Part shown: positions 36,656 to 48,429 of the stretch, in pieces
Layout: every line of letters begins with the position of its first letter
Numbering within the stretch: the stretch's first letter is position 1
Assembly: GCF_048544455.1 (NCBI RefSeq)
Contig: NC_133532.1
Coordinates: forward strand, 13,208,948 to 13,272,947
Origin: Silene latifolia
Lineage: Eukaryota; Streptophyta; Magnoliopsida; Caryophyllales; Caryophyllaceae
Length of the DNA stretch: 64,000 nucleotides
Direction of reading: 5' to 3'
Program-made: the position numbers and the translations under genes
The notes under the pieces: model-generated
What the model saw: only the letters and a program-made list of their open reading frames with translations
Told to the model about the DNA's origin: nothing
Databases searched by the model: none

Positions 36656-39305
36656 CTATGTCTGCCGTTGCTCGCCATCAGCAGCGGTAGCAGCACCTTC
36701 TTCGAGGGGCAACCCAGTAGCTCCCTTAGCAGCCTCAGCTTCAGCAGCCCCGGCCTTAGCCTCGGCAGCCTCAACTGCCCTTGCCCAATCGGCTTCCTCC
36801 TTGGCCGCTTTAGCCTTCTCAGCGATAGCTGCCGCCTCCTCGGCCGCTCTTTGCTCTATCTTCACTCTCGCCGCCTCCTTGACCCTCTCCTCCACGGCTT
36901 TCTCCTTAGCTTCGAGCTTATCGTCAAACAGCTCGTCATATTTGTCCCACGGAAAGGAACCTTCAAGAGGAAAAAGCTCCTCAATTACTTCCCCGGGCGG
37001 TTTGCCGGCCGGATCCCGGTCGGAACACGGGTCGGGAGCATTTTGGTTTGGAGCATCTCAATGTCGTCCTCCTTTTGCCCGATGATGGCCTCCTTGCTCC
37101 GGATCACCTTCCCCGGATCGAAATTTGCCCCTAAATTCATTCTCTCTTTGGAGATAAAGGTCGGCATGCCTCGAACAAGGTCACACTTCTCCAAGAACTT
37201 TGCAACTTCGGCCGCAGCAGCCTCGGCCTTGGCTCTCTCAAAGAAGGACCTCCTTTTCAGCGTCCTCCCTAAGCTTTCTCTCGCCCAAGAGCGCTTTCTC
37301 GACATCTCCCTAAGCCTTTGCTCATTGAGGAGATCCGCCCGCCTTCGCGGCCACCTTCTTAGTGACATCAAGCTCAAGAGCGGACTGAGCCACGGCCTTC
37401 TCTTGCTCTATAATGCGAGCACCGGCCAGCTCGTTCCACCTCGCCAGCTCCTCGACCAACCTCGCACCTCCCGCCACGAGCCGGGAGGGGGAAACCTTCT
37501 GGGATGAAGGGTCAACAGTGACATTTCGATCACTAGTCTGCGGTCGGGAAAGGGAAACCTTCTGGGATGAAGACCCAATGGCGACGTCATGATCATCAGC
37601 CTGCGCGGGTTTCTCTTCCACTCGCTGCTCAATAGGAGCGGCGACTGACAGCGGCTGATCTACAAAATTTAAAGAAAGCATCAGTATCAACATACATCGA
37701 CATGCCGAAGAGCCGGTCACCGGCAGCGCCTGATGAACCGGCTAAATCTGAGCCACCGGATAGATCAGTACCGTGCTTGGCCTTCTTGGCCGAAGGGCGC
37801 ATCTCCTCGTCAGCAGCAGAAGCAACGGCAGCGGTAAAGGTTGTCTGCTTTCTCTTACGGACAAGGGGAGACCCCTCCTCCTCGTCAGAATCATCCCCAT
37901 TAGAGATGTAAACGATCTCCACCGTCTCCTTCTGAACAGGGGGGATGGAAGGTGGAGCCGATGTCGACGCCATCACCGCCGAAGGCTTTGTTTTTCGAGT
38001 ATGGCGCGGCATGTTACTAACAACCTTCGCCTGAGCCTCCACCGCATTCAAGCTTTTCAGCCGCTGGTCCATAAGATCATTCGGCGACGTCCTACGGTCA
38101 TGGGCCAGAGCCTTGGGGTGCAGGTTAGCAACGGTTTTGTCTTTGTGCAGCCCCATTCTCTGGAGGATATCCTCAGACAAGTCCCGTCCAAAGTGGTCTG
38201 CGAAAAAAAAAAAAAAAAAAATATATAATAATTAAGTAGAAGAAATAAATCGAAGTTCGAAAAACAGGAACATTAAGAGCGGTGATGGGCCTCACACCGA
38301 CCCCACTCACCCTGTGCTAGGGCCGGTATGAGGCCGACATGGCAAAGCGGCTCATCCTGAAGAATGATATGCGTTGGGGAAATCCATTTTTTCGACACCC
38401 CACCCTTGTCCGCCTCAAAAAGCCTCATCGCCGCCTTCTCATCCTCGAAGAAGGACCCCGCGGCATCCATCTTGAGCTTCTTCCGGGTGACCCATCTGTC
38501 ATGCTCCGCCTTAGTCTCACACCGCAAATTAACTTGGTGCTGAAAGGAGAGGGGCAGCGGATAGTCATCCAAGCACCTTAACATACACCCACCGATCTCT
38601 CCGGTCTTTACAAGAAGTAAGTTTGTCAACGAAACATAACCTTTCTCCGTGTGCACACCGTACCAACCGACGCGGCCAGCGATTGGTGGAGATAATGAAG
38701 CGGGCGGAATAAATTCACCGTCGGGGCCTCCCCCTTGAAGAGACAAAGCCACACAAAGCCGACTATCGTCCTCATGGCCAACGGATGCGGTTGGGCCACA
38801 GCGACGTTCATAGCTTTGATGATAGCCATGACGTACTCATTCGGCGGGAACCGGAGCCGAACTCCAAGTGTCGCATGTATACGCCGGTATGGCCCGGCGG
38901 AGGGCAACAGACGGCTGACGACCCCTCGGGGATAACAATCTTGTACCCCCTGCCGAAAAAGAAATGGCCCTCGAAAAATTTCTCACCAGAACAACTGGCA
39001 AACTTATGGGTCCAAGTTCGGTCAACGTGTACCTTGCAGACGTCACCATGATCCATAACGTACTGCCTCACCTCTTTGGGACGAGCCTCTTCAGCATCAT
39101 CACCAAAATCGTCTGCGTCATCATCAATATCAGAGTCATCCTCCCATTCCTCCAAAATTCGAGGATCGACTTCAGGAGAAGGAGACCTGGGGCCCCCAGG
39201 CTTTATCAGGAGGGCGTCCAACTTCCCCTCCTCGTCAAGACGCAACGGGGAACCCCCCGGCGCCGGTTTACTAGGACCGGCATCAGCTGAAGACATGTTT
39301 ACCAT
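36656..39305 (-). pseudogene. PF04195-type 'putative gypsy type transposon' protein, antisense gene of copy B
   Basis: Translation can start at the ATG at 39305 or 39296 (MSSADAG). The first exon gives an acidic N-terminus (EWEDDSDIDDDADDFGDD), then the PF04195-like core: HFFFGRGYKIVIPE, PPPGHTGVYMRHLEFG and TIVGFVWLCLFKG. A frameshift near 38880 interrupts it. A 113-bp intron (38310-38198) has donor GTGAGT and a T-rich tract before CGCAG. The later part has a basic/acidic linker and an Ala/Glu/Lys coiled coil of over 150 residues, ending EGAATAADGEQRQT at 36656. It lies opposite to gag and has its own TATA box at 39468-39481. Known antisense ORFs of Tat elements have unproved roles. It could be expressed as a regulator, but that is inference. 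Confidence 0.82.
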
Positions 39306-39467
39306 AAAGACTTACAAAGTTAAGAAATGGAAAGTTTGTTTGTTTACCTTAAAGAAAACACTCGCCGGAGTAGCAACTCTGAGAATTAGAAGACAAAGAA
39401 AACCCTTGAAAGTTTGGAGAGAAATTTTGGAGAATGAAATTGGTGACCAATTTCACGGGATAACTGC

Positions 39468-39481
39468 CCTATTTATAGGGA
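39468..39481 (-). promoter_or_regulatory. TATA palindrome, promoter of the antisense gene in copy B
   Basis: ccctatttataggg, read as CCCTATAAATAGGG on the minus strand, lies about 165 bp upstream of the antisense ATG and is conserved in copy A. Distance and CT-rich leader fit a pol II promoter. Confidence 0.55.
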
Positions 39482-39985
39482 AAAGCCCATGAAGAAGGAC
39501 CAATCAGAGAACAGCCCATGAAGCGTCAACCAATCAGCGTGCAGACACGTGTCGGACATGCAACCACGGGATGTCAATCGTTGCAACAGTTGAACGTCAA
39601 TCAATGCAACAGCGACCAAGCGTCTTCAACACGCCTATTCATATCTCTCCGCCTATTCACCTTCCTCAACAAATTCCCAAGCATCTGTTCTCCGCCGGCC
39701 ATATGATCAACCAAGCTAAAATAGCGCCGGCCGGGGGCAATCAAAAACAACCGGCACACTCAATCCTGGTCTCGGCCAGCGTCACTTTCTTTTCCACATC
39801 GGATGCCCTTCACGCATCCATGTGGAGGGGGGATATGGTACGGCCTAACAAGAACCACGCCGAGATAAAAGAAGCCGCCGCAGAAGAAGCCGATGCAGAA
39901 ATTTTCCGCAAATTACTTACGCAGAATATACGCTCAAACGTACATCGGAGCCCATACCACGGCATAGACTACGCTGGGGGCAAAT

Positions 39986-40599
39986 TGATGGGGCATATTC
40001 TGCACCGCTGACCAAGTCAACATATTGAGCAAGGTCAAAGACATCCACAGCAAGTCAACGACTTATGCAGCCTAGCCGATGCAGCCCATCTACTGTCGGC
40101 ACACTGGTCTCGGATGACAACCGACAAGCGGGACACATACCCGCGTACTCATATCCAAGACCCCTCGGCGGTGAGTCAACAGGGCCCGCCGGCCTGCCAT
40201 AGAAACCTCGGCCGAGGGGTAGATCAGTCTTTCCACCTGCTAGCCACTTGGCCACTTGGCCACTACGTGACAAAAGGTAAAAGCCTATAAATACTCCTCA
40301 ACCTTCATTGAGGAAAGGATCCAACGAATACACAACAAAACCTAAATACACTATTCATCTGGTAATATCTTCCTTATCTCTCTACAATACACATTCAGCC
40401 AAGTAGCAACTTATCCTTTAAGTTTACTGACTTGAGCGTCGGAGTGAGTACGCTTGGCACAAAGCCAAGCCCTCAGTTCGTTCATTGTTGCAGGAGAGGC
40501 CCAGAGGAACGATTAAGACCAAAGGAGAATCCAACTCAAGACATCATTCAACAAGCCACGGGTGGTAACTATACTTGCTCTGGAATTACGCCCGGAACA
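39986..40599 (+). repeat. 3' LTR of copy B
   Basis: 614 bp, preceded by the purine tract gctgggggcaaat. It is nearly identical to the 5' LTR, which implies a fairly recent insertion. An open frame reading into the LTR is not a gene. Confidence 0.95.
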
Positions 40600-40604
40600 G
40601 TTAC

Positions 40605-41685
40605 TTTTCATTCGTTATCCTTTCTTTCTCTACAAAAATATAACCTTCTTATTACTTCACTTATAGTAAGTACACATACAGATATAGAATTTAAATAAAT
40701 ATTCCCGTCAAAATCCTAAAACTCGTACAATATGGATAATTATGCTAATCTCGTAAAAAAATTTCTTGTTGGGTATGCAAAATAATTACGCGAAACTCAA
40801 AGCACATCCATGTTAGGATTGCATTAACATATACATACCTTCTACAATAACATCATTGATTAAATTATCAATGTAATTAATTGAATTGGCACCTCCAATA
40901 AGACTATTAAATATAAATACATAAACAAAAAGAAAAGGAAAAAAAGAGACACAAAATTCCAATAAAATATTCTAAATTACAAAGAGAACAAAAAAACTGA
41001 CTTTTGTAAGGACGAGTAATGTTGATTTGGACAACCTGTATCAAATAAGACAATATGAATTGGTATTTGGAGGAGATTTTATAGAAAAAAAAAATCAATG
41101 TCTCTCAATTTTCTCGTTTGAGTTGTTAATGATTCTTCAATTGCCTCTTTAATTAATGGTTCTTCAATTGCCTCTTTAATTAATGATTCTTCAATTGTCG
41201 CTTTATTATTTGACCATTGCTTTGATCGGCTTAAAGATTATAGAATATGAATGGTTTTCTTCACTAACAAACATTGCAACTTGCACCTCTTTATTGCTTG
41301 AATGGAGAAATTGTTTTTATTATGTATATTATAACACCATGATAAGATCAAATTGACATATGTGCATCGTACTTTAACAATTTGGTTAAACAATTTGATT
41401 TGTAACCTGTTTGACAAAATAAATCTAGAATATAAGTGTTACAAAGGAGACTAAAGTGTAGTAAAGAGTGATGGACAATAATGTAACAGCATGTCAACAA
41501 CTTATTAAAGATTTTTGCTACCATTCGATATTTCAAATGCACCATTGTAGAAAAAAAAAAACCGACAAAAATGAAAGAGTCATCTCAACTAAGAAAAAAA
41601 AATCCGTAAAGAAGATCCATAGCCATTATTTCCAATCTTGTGCATTGTTATTGATATGTGAGTATGTCATCCTCCTATAATATTA
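40605..41685. other. Intergenic AT-rich region
   Basis: No gene is recognised. The only structure is the 27-bp tandem repeat at 41129-41209. Confidence 0.5.
41129..41209. repeat. Three tandem 27-bp units
   Basis: Three consecutive units of atgattcttcaattgcctct followed by ttaatta; the third unit is slightly diverged. Confidence 0.85.
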
Positions 41686-42929
41686 AGGATTATTTCATGG
41701 GAATAATCCATTCTATGGGTGCCCTGCAAATAACACTCCATACTATCAGTAATTCTAATTAAATCCATCCTATCCACCATTCTTTTCATAATAGTCTCAG
41801 GAGACGGGCAACCTGAACAACAGGTCAAACTTATTATTTTTAGGTTAAAAGCACTGAATTGTTCAATACTTTAAAGTTTAAACACGCTAAATACACTTCT
41901 CCATCATCTTCCTTCTTTACCAATCTTCAAACCACTAACCTTAATATTCAAACTATCAAAAACTCAATGGACCCATATATACCAACACTCCCCAACATTC
42001 CCGTAATATACAAAAATTAAAGCACCCTTTTTTTCTCGGAAGAAAACTCTGCAATCACCATATACACCACCTGTTTGACGAAATGCCTCTTACAACTCTA
42101 TATTTTATGGTAAAAATCGAATAATGGGTAAGTTAGTGTTTGAGGAAATAATTAATGGTTTTCTGATTGAATTGAGAAATTTAGAAAATAATTAAGAGTG
42201 AGTGTGAAAGTAGTGCAAAGAGTAGAATAAAGGTGGGTTGTCATAGGCAAAAGATGAATATAAAAAGTGTGTATTGAAGAATTACACTAGTAAAATTGGT
42301 AACATAAACGTCCACCAATTTCAAGAAAACCCAAAGAGTAGGTGAGGAAGAATGATGGATAAATCAAAAACAATCAGAGCATGTGGATTGACCACCACCA
42401 GATGACGATCCATGATAAAATCCGGAAACCTATATGCAAACGAGAACAATCCGCGGAACCAATTTCAATATGCAAGCTACAGATTATTAATGGTGTGCAA
42501 TAATTTCCAATTGATTAGTATGTGATACTATGGAATCTTCAAGGAGGAGTACAGCGAGGAGCTTTCAATGGGAAAAAAAAGGGAAATTCAGGGCTTGTAA
42601 TTAAGAAATGGTACCCAATATTAAAGTAAAAAAAAAAAGCTATTTGCTCTGGAAAAAAAAATGCAGAGTAAGAATAAGGGAGTAGGAGAATCAAGAGAAC
42701 AAAAAGGAGAACACAAATGTTGAAGAAAGATGGAGAAGATATACAAAAATGAAGGAAATCAGTCGAATAAGGAGGAGAGAGTATGTAACCTAAAGTAACC
42801 GGTCATATTTTTAAGTGAGTTTGTTAGGGGAAGAATGGTAGATAGGATGGATTTAATTGGAATTACCGATAGGATGGAGTGTTATTTGCAGGGCACCCAT
42901 AGGATGGATTATTCCCATGAAATAATCCT
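41686..42929. mobile_element. 1.24-kb non-autonomous element with TIRs over 100 bp
   Basis: The first about 110 bp (aggattatttcatgggaata, then ccctgcaaataacactcca) return in inverse form at the right end (about 42815-42929) with few mismatches. The 7-bp direct repeat aatatta flanks it at 41679-41685 and 42930-42936. Long inverted repeats with a 7-9 bp duplication suggest a Mutator-like non-autonomous element. The interior has no coding capacity. Confidence 0.8.
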
Positions 42930-42936
42930 AATATTA

Positions 42937-43531
42937 ATACAAACACAGAAAATAAATAACTAATTAATTCTAATTAATTCAAAACATAATAAAAATCAAA
43001 AGTGAAACAATTAATTTAGTTCTCTATGTATACTTTACCTATTAATTTTTTTGTAAAGTTAAAAATTCATTCTCCTGCAATATTAATATAAACACAAAAA
43101 ATAACTAATAAGATTCTAATTAATTCAAAACATAATAAAAATAAAAAGCGAATTAATTTAGTTCTTTAGTTATACCTTACCTACCAATTTTTTTGAATAA
43201 AGTTGGAAATTCATTCTCCTGCAATATTAATACAAACATAAAAAAATAATAACAAATTAATACAAAATATAAGAAAAATAAAAAACAAAACAATTAATTT
43301 ACTTTTCTATGCATACATAGATGCTATTTTTTTTAATAAAATTGAAAATTAGGGTGAATATAATAGTTATATATATGAAAAATTCTATTACTAATTCTCT
43401 CAAAATTTTATGAATGAAAATAAAATAAAAAATATGGTACATAAATACGGAGTATATATAGTAATGATGAAAGGAAAGTTAAAAGGTCATTTCATTAAAT
43501 AAAGGAAATAATGGTTAAATAAATAAGTTAA
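42937..43531. repeat. AT-rich tandem-like repeats, also duplicated at 44780-45095
   Basis: The phrase attcattctcctgcaatatt recurs near 43065, 43210 and 44855, giving units of about 145 bp. The stretch 43140-43460, ending ggtacataaatacggagtat, is repeated at 44780-45090 on the far side of the Tourist-like element, so the block was duplicated. Confidence 0.7.
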
Positions 43532-44713
43532 GGCTCTGTTTGGCAAAACTAGCTGAAAAGGTACCTGAAACCTGATACGGTAGCTGAAAATTAGGAGCTG
43601 ATAAGGTAGCTGATTTTTATTAAAAGTGTTTGGACAGTAGCTGAAAAGGTAGCTGATATTTGATCAAATGACGTAAAAGGCATGGTTATTATTGTTATCA
43701 TTTATGTTTTTGCTATTATTCTTGTATTATTATCATTGGCGTTAGACCTGGCAAAAGCAACCCGATTTGATTGACCCGACCCAAAAATGTTGACCCGAGA
43801 TCCGAAGTGACCCGAACAACATCACCCGAGTGTGAGCCGAAAACCCAAATTGACCCGACCTGACCCAAATATGATCCGAGCTTTCTTGACCCGAAAAAGA
43901 CCTGATCCGAAACCATCAAACCCGAAAACGACCTGACAAAATATAACTCTAATTGAACCAAAAAGGACTTAAAATGATATTTCTCTATTATTCATTGACC
44001 CGAAAATGACCTGACCTTTAACAACCTGACCCGCTTGACCCGAAATAGACCCGACCAACAAACCCGAAACATATTTGAAACCCGAAATGACCCGTCCCGA
44101 CCCGAATTAACTCGAAATCAATAAGAGACCCGAACTTACCCGATCCGAATTGGCTTGACCTGAACCCGAACCCGACACGTTGACCCGTTTTGCCAGGTCT
44201 AATTTAGTGTTGTTAGTAATAAAGTCATAATGTAGTTTTTTCAATGTAGTTGCGCAAGTCTCCAACATGTTTCAAAGAGAATGAGAACAATAATTAACAT
44301 ATCACGATTAGGTAAAAGAAAAAAAATTCAAGCAATATATCATTGAAAAATGTATTCTATGAATACAAATTAGTTCTCTATTAAACTCATACAAAAAAAA
44401 AATCGATTTTTTCCGGTGAAGTACAGTGTATTGAAGAATTTTATTTAACGGTTGTTTGTGTTATTTGGGAGAAAGTATTGAATGAGATTTTAGCTGACAA
44501 CATTAAAAAACAAGGGTAAAATCGGTAGACAAAAAAGAATTAGGTACCTGATTTCTCAAATGCTACATGAGGTAGCATTTCATTTCAGGTACCTTTTTTG
44601 GTCAAAAAAAGGTAGTTGTCAAACACTCTAAGAAAATAAGGTACCTGATTTTTTTTGACAAAAAAGCTACTTGAGGCAAATCAGGTACCTGAAGTATACT
44701 GCCAGACGGAGCC
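43532..44713. mobile_element. Tourist-like (PIF/Harbinger) non-autonomous element
   Basis: It begins GGCTCTGTTTGGCAAAACT and ends with the inverse of GGCTCCGTCTGGCAGTATACT. A 3-bp TAA duplication lies at 43529-43531 and 44714-44716. Both arms carry ggtacctga and gtagct phrases in inverse orientation. The TIR and TAA target fit Tourist-type elements. It is interrupted by the nested element at 43742-44202. Confidence 0.72.
43742..44202. mobile_element. Nested element with TTAGACCTGGCAAAA ends and CCCGA repeats
   Basis: The terminal inverted repeats are 15 bp, ttagacctggcaaaa on the left and its inverse on the right. The interior is a degenerate array of gacccgaa phrases. No target duplication is clear. 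It lies inside the Tourist-like element and so is the younger insertion. Confidence 0.7.
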
Positions 44714-45096
44714 TAAATAAATAACAAAAATTATGACAGGAGATAAATGGTTTACAATATTTTTTTTTCTTTCTTTTTTGTGTTTATATAATTAATTTAG
44801 TTCTTTAGCTATACCTTACCTACCAAATTTTTGAATAAAGTTGGAAATTCATTCTCCTGCAATATTAATACAAACACAAAAAATAATAACAAATTAATAC
44901 AAAACATAGGAAAATAAAAAATGAAATAATTAATTTACTTTTCTGTGTATACTTTAGGTGCTAATTTTTTGAATAAAAAACTAGGGTGAATATAATAGTT
45001 ATATATATGAAAAAAATTTATTACTAATTTTCTCAAAATTTTATGAATGAAAGAAAAATAAAAAATTTGGTACATAAATACGGAGTATATATATAG

Positions 45097-45097
<1 letters not shown>

Positions 45098-45164
<67 letters not shown>
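45098..45164. repeat. (AT)n microsatellite, left border of the large Mutator-like element
   Basis: About 33 AT dinucleotides. A shorter AT run stands at the other border (61714-61735), so the element appears inserted in or beside AT repeats. Confidence 0.95.
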
Positions 45165-45167
<3 letters not shown>

Positions 45168-45174
45168 TTGAATC

Positions 45175-45213
45175 ATGTGAGGCACCCTTCTTAGGGTGAG
45201 GCGGCTGGACACC
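45175..45213 (+). repeat. Left terminal inverted repeat of the large element
   Basis: It pairs with 61665-61713: gtgaggcacc and gaggcgg are exact, with about 80 percent overall agreement by eye. Confidence 0.7.
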
Positions 45214-45261
45214 TTCTAAACCGTCGATCTAATAACTATAGACGCACCGAGATGTCGCCAC

Positions 45262-46100
45262 GTGTCCCTATTTAATCATACACTCAAAGCAAATGCCAAC
45301 AACTTTATTTACGACATTTTACTCTCTCTCTACTTTTCTCTCCTCTCTCTGTCTTTCACTCATTTACTCGCTTCACTCTCAACACTCAACTACCGTTTTT
45401 CGATTAACTTCGTTCATCATCGTCTGAATCACACGCATTCATCATCTCGATATTTTGATCGCGATCGTCATCATCATCATCATCTCTGTTTCGGTCGTCC
45501 CTTTTTCGGATCTAGGTATGTGATCTTCTCATTCGTATCACTATTTTTCTTCATTTTCGATCAATTATTGTAGATCTACTATTTTCAGACGCTTTTCAAT
45601 CTACTATTTTTTTCGATAATGTATTACTAAATCATTTTCATTATAATGCAGGTTTTAATCATCCTCAAAGAATTATCCGATCGATTTAACGCAACAAAAT
45701 CAATTTCGGAGCATTTTCGATCTACTATTTGTATGTCCTGTTCGCTCTCTTCAATACTTACTTCGTCAATTTTTGTTTATTAGGTTTTTCTCATTGTTCA
45801 TTGCTTAATATGTTTCGTTTTTGTTAATATTGTGCTTTTTTTTGTTGTTCTTTGTTGTGGTGCTCGTTGATTCCGCAATGTCGATATAGTTATGTGTTTT
45901 TGTATCATGAAACTTGGAGGTGATATTGTGAATATTGGACTGATGTGTTGTTGTTAAACCTGAGTTAATTTTGTGAATTTTGTAGTTGTTTTTGTGAATC
46001 TGGTGGAATATTTTGTGAATCTGGTGGAATATTTTGCGAATCATTCTCATTATAATGCAGGAAGTTAAACCTGCCTCATGATTGTAATCTTTTTATGATG
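45262..46100 (+). other. Leader-like region with CT-rich tract and probable 5' UTR introns
   Basis: A CT-rich block (45320-45365) and a catcatcatcat run are followed by GATCTAG|GTATGT (about 45515). AG-ending pyrimidine-rich sites follow (ttataatgcag near 45650 and 46060). This looks like the promoter and spliced leader of a plus-strand gene within the element. No coding start is certain. The TTTTGTGAAT motif recurs near 45970-46040. Confidence 0.35.
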
Positions 46101-46505
46101 AGTTTATGTGAATGCTTGTCTGAAGCATAGACCTTATCTTGCGAAACCTATAGACCACTTTGTCCATAGTTGGTCATTTGTAAAACTTCATCTGAATGCT
46201 TTACCTTGTTTTGATATGGCTTTTAATCCTACTTATCTGGAATGTACTTATACGAAACATGACATTTTGTGTATGTGTATGAAATGTATTACTTATTATG
46301 TTTTAGTTATTTTCATTTATTTTTGTCTGAACTGTTTTAGTTATTTATATGCCTAGGTCAATTGCTCCTGTCTGCGTATACATTGCCAACTATGGACACT
46401 TGGTGTACGGGTCGGGTAGTCGATATCTTTGAAGAGGCAGAGTTTGAGCTCATTAAATGGATATGCTATCTTCCGGATGACTTGCCGATGTAGGGACTAA
46501 TCTTG

Positions 46506-47112
46506 GTCATTTGAAATATAATTTAGTAGCTACATTCTATCCTATCACGCAAGGGTACACTTTTAAGTCTTACAAATGTGTTCTTAAGGTATTACTATGC
46601 TCAAACTCTGCCTCATCTGTACAATTCCTTGGGTTGTATTAAAACGAAATTTTAGGTTACCTTTCTTTCCATGTACTAGTAGAAAGAATATGTATCATAG
46701 ATGAAGATGATAACGATGAAGATCGATCCCTACAAACAAGCCTTTCTCACGACCTATATTTTTTCGCCATATCCCAACATTTGTGTTGCTCATTTAGCCC
46801 GGCCTTCTAGTTGTGACGGTTTCCTGGCTAAATGAGCAACACCAAATGGTGGGATATGGCAGAACATATATGCCATGAGAAAGACTTGTTTTGGAGGGAT
46901 CGATTATCTTCATCGTCCTCATCTTCATCTTTGATATATTTGCTTTCTTGTACATCTAAAGAAAGCTTGCCTACAATGCCCTTATAATACAACACAAGGA
47001 ATTGTACTGGCAGTGAATATGAGGACAAGAATACCTTATGAACACGTTGTAGGACTTAAAGTTGTACCCTCGCGTGATAGGGATGTAGCTACTAAATTAT
47101 ATTTCAAATGAA
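46506..47112. repeat. Inverted duplication, about 290-bp arms with a 26-bp loop
   Basis: The left arm 46506-46799 and right arm 46826-47112 are inverse copies with scattered mismatches. Shared phrases are catttgaaatataatttagt, tatcacgc and ttgctcatttagcc. The left arm reads as a decayed protein-coding fragment (LKYNLVAT). Transcription through it would give a long hairpin RNA. Confidence 0.88.
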
Positions 47113-47404
47113 CCTATTATGTTTAGTTGTCGTTTCGGTGTAATTAGGTCTATCACCGTTAGTATTTAATCTTACTTTTGTATACTTGCTAAGGCACCCT
47201 TGTATAAATATGTAATCAGTAGTTTTCTATTTCGGATGTTGTATCAACATAATGTATGAATACTATGTTCTATTAATCAAGTTTATTTTCCTTTTATTTT
47301 GTCAATCCTCGAGCATCTATCTTTCATAATAACTTCGAATACAACTTTCATAATAATTTAGCTGGCATGCACTTGATGAGATTCATTCGTCTCTCGATGT
47401 TGTA

Positions 47405-47848
47405 ATGTTGATTCATAATTACGTGAATCCTATACTTGATTTTGTGAATCTTGGAGTAGTTGTTGTGAAACCTAGATCTGCCATTGTGAAACTTATTCAT
47501 TTAGTTACTAACCTACTATGCGTTCCTATTATTATTTTTAGTGAATTATGGAGTCTTGGTGCAAAGGGTGTGTCGTTAATGCTTTTGAAGAAGACGAATC
47601 GTCATTTCGTGCGACTTATGTCCTGTCAAAAACAAAACGCAATCAGTTTGTCTTTTAAGGAAGCAGATTTGGCAGAAGTTAAATTATCTTCCCCTCGCTA
47701 TCACTCACAACATTCTGTTTTCAATATTCAAGGAGTTATGCATAACATATTTTCTAAACTTGATGCCTTTGAAGACAAGGCAAATATGGCTATTGTGTGT
47801 CGGAATTGGTCTCAGTTATTTCTTATTCATCCCAATGCTCCGGTGTAA
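47405..47848 (+). pseudogene. F-box-like gene fragment
   Basis: The open frame of 147 codons has an F-box-like stretch near its C-terminal end: MHNIFSKLDAFEDKANMAI then VCRNWSQL. After the stop at 47848 the same frame continues AYWLSLEINHVEGILII and YKCF, so the stop looks like damage in a longer reading frame. The N-terminal 40 codons come from the TTTTGTGAAT-type repeat and are probably not coding. F-box proteins select substrates for SCF ubiquitin ligases. The fragment lies inside the Mutator-like element and was probably captured or is part of a degraded gene. Confidence 0.45.
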
Positions 47849-47849
47849 C

Positions 47850-48429
47850 CTGCATATTGGCTTTCTCTTGAAATCAACCATGTGGAGGGTATTCTAATTA
47901 TTCATAGGGGTGCTAACCTAATATTCCAAACGTACAAATGTTTTCGATCGATAATATGTCGCCTAAATTCATCCTTCATTTTCACCAATATAACCATCCA
48001 AGTGCCATGAACCTTCTGAATGCTATTGATCGCGCTACAATTTATGAGAACTTACGTTCTTTACCTCCGGTGATGTCTCTTTGAACGAGCCACCGCAATT
48101 GCTATTGCTTTGTCAACTTATTACGCAATTGTATAGATGCATGTTCTATTGATTTACCTTCTATTATGGACCTATAGCCTACATTTGTATCCCTTTTCCT
48201 AAAATACTATCTTTGTAATTTTCGGCATTGAACGTTGCTATCTTGTTTGCCGTGTTCTATTGTTGATAGTTTATAAATATAATGTATGACTACTATGTTT
48301 TATTAATGAAGTTTGCTTTGTGTTCTTTGTTTTTTGTGAATCCTTGCGTTCCCTATTGTTTCATAATAACTTCGAATGACAATTTCAATAATAACTTCAA
48401 TAATAACTTCATGCCCCGTTGACATTTTC
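47850..48429. other. Decayed coding remnant and AT-rich DNA
   Basis: Short stretches continue the F-box-like frame to about 48080 with stops. Nothing is recognised beyond that. Confidence 0.35.

Larger units (their letters stand above)
32569..40599 (+). mobile_element. Non-autonomous Ty3/gypsy (Tat-like) retrotransposon, copy B
   Basis: 8,031 bp with near-identical 613/614-bp LTRs and the 5-bp duplication GTTAC at 32564-32568 and 40600-40604. The order is 5' LTR, primer-binding site, gag, protease remnant, minisatellite, antisense gene, purine tract (ctgggggcaaat), 3' LTR. No reverse transcriptase, RNase H or integrase motif exists between protease and minisatellite. The missing-pol junction (about 35585-35760) has the same sequence in copy A, so the loss is a property of the family. 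It must depend on enzymes of an autonomous relative. Confidence 0.95.
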
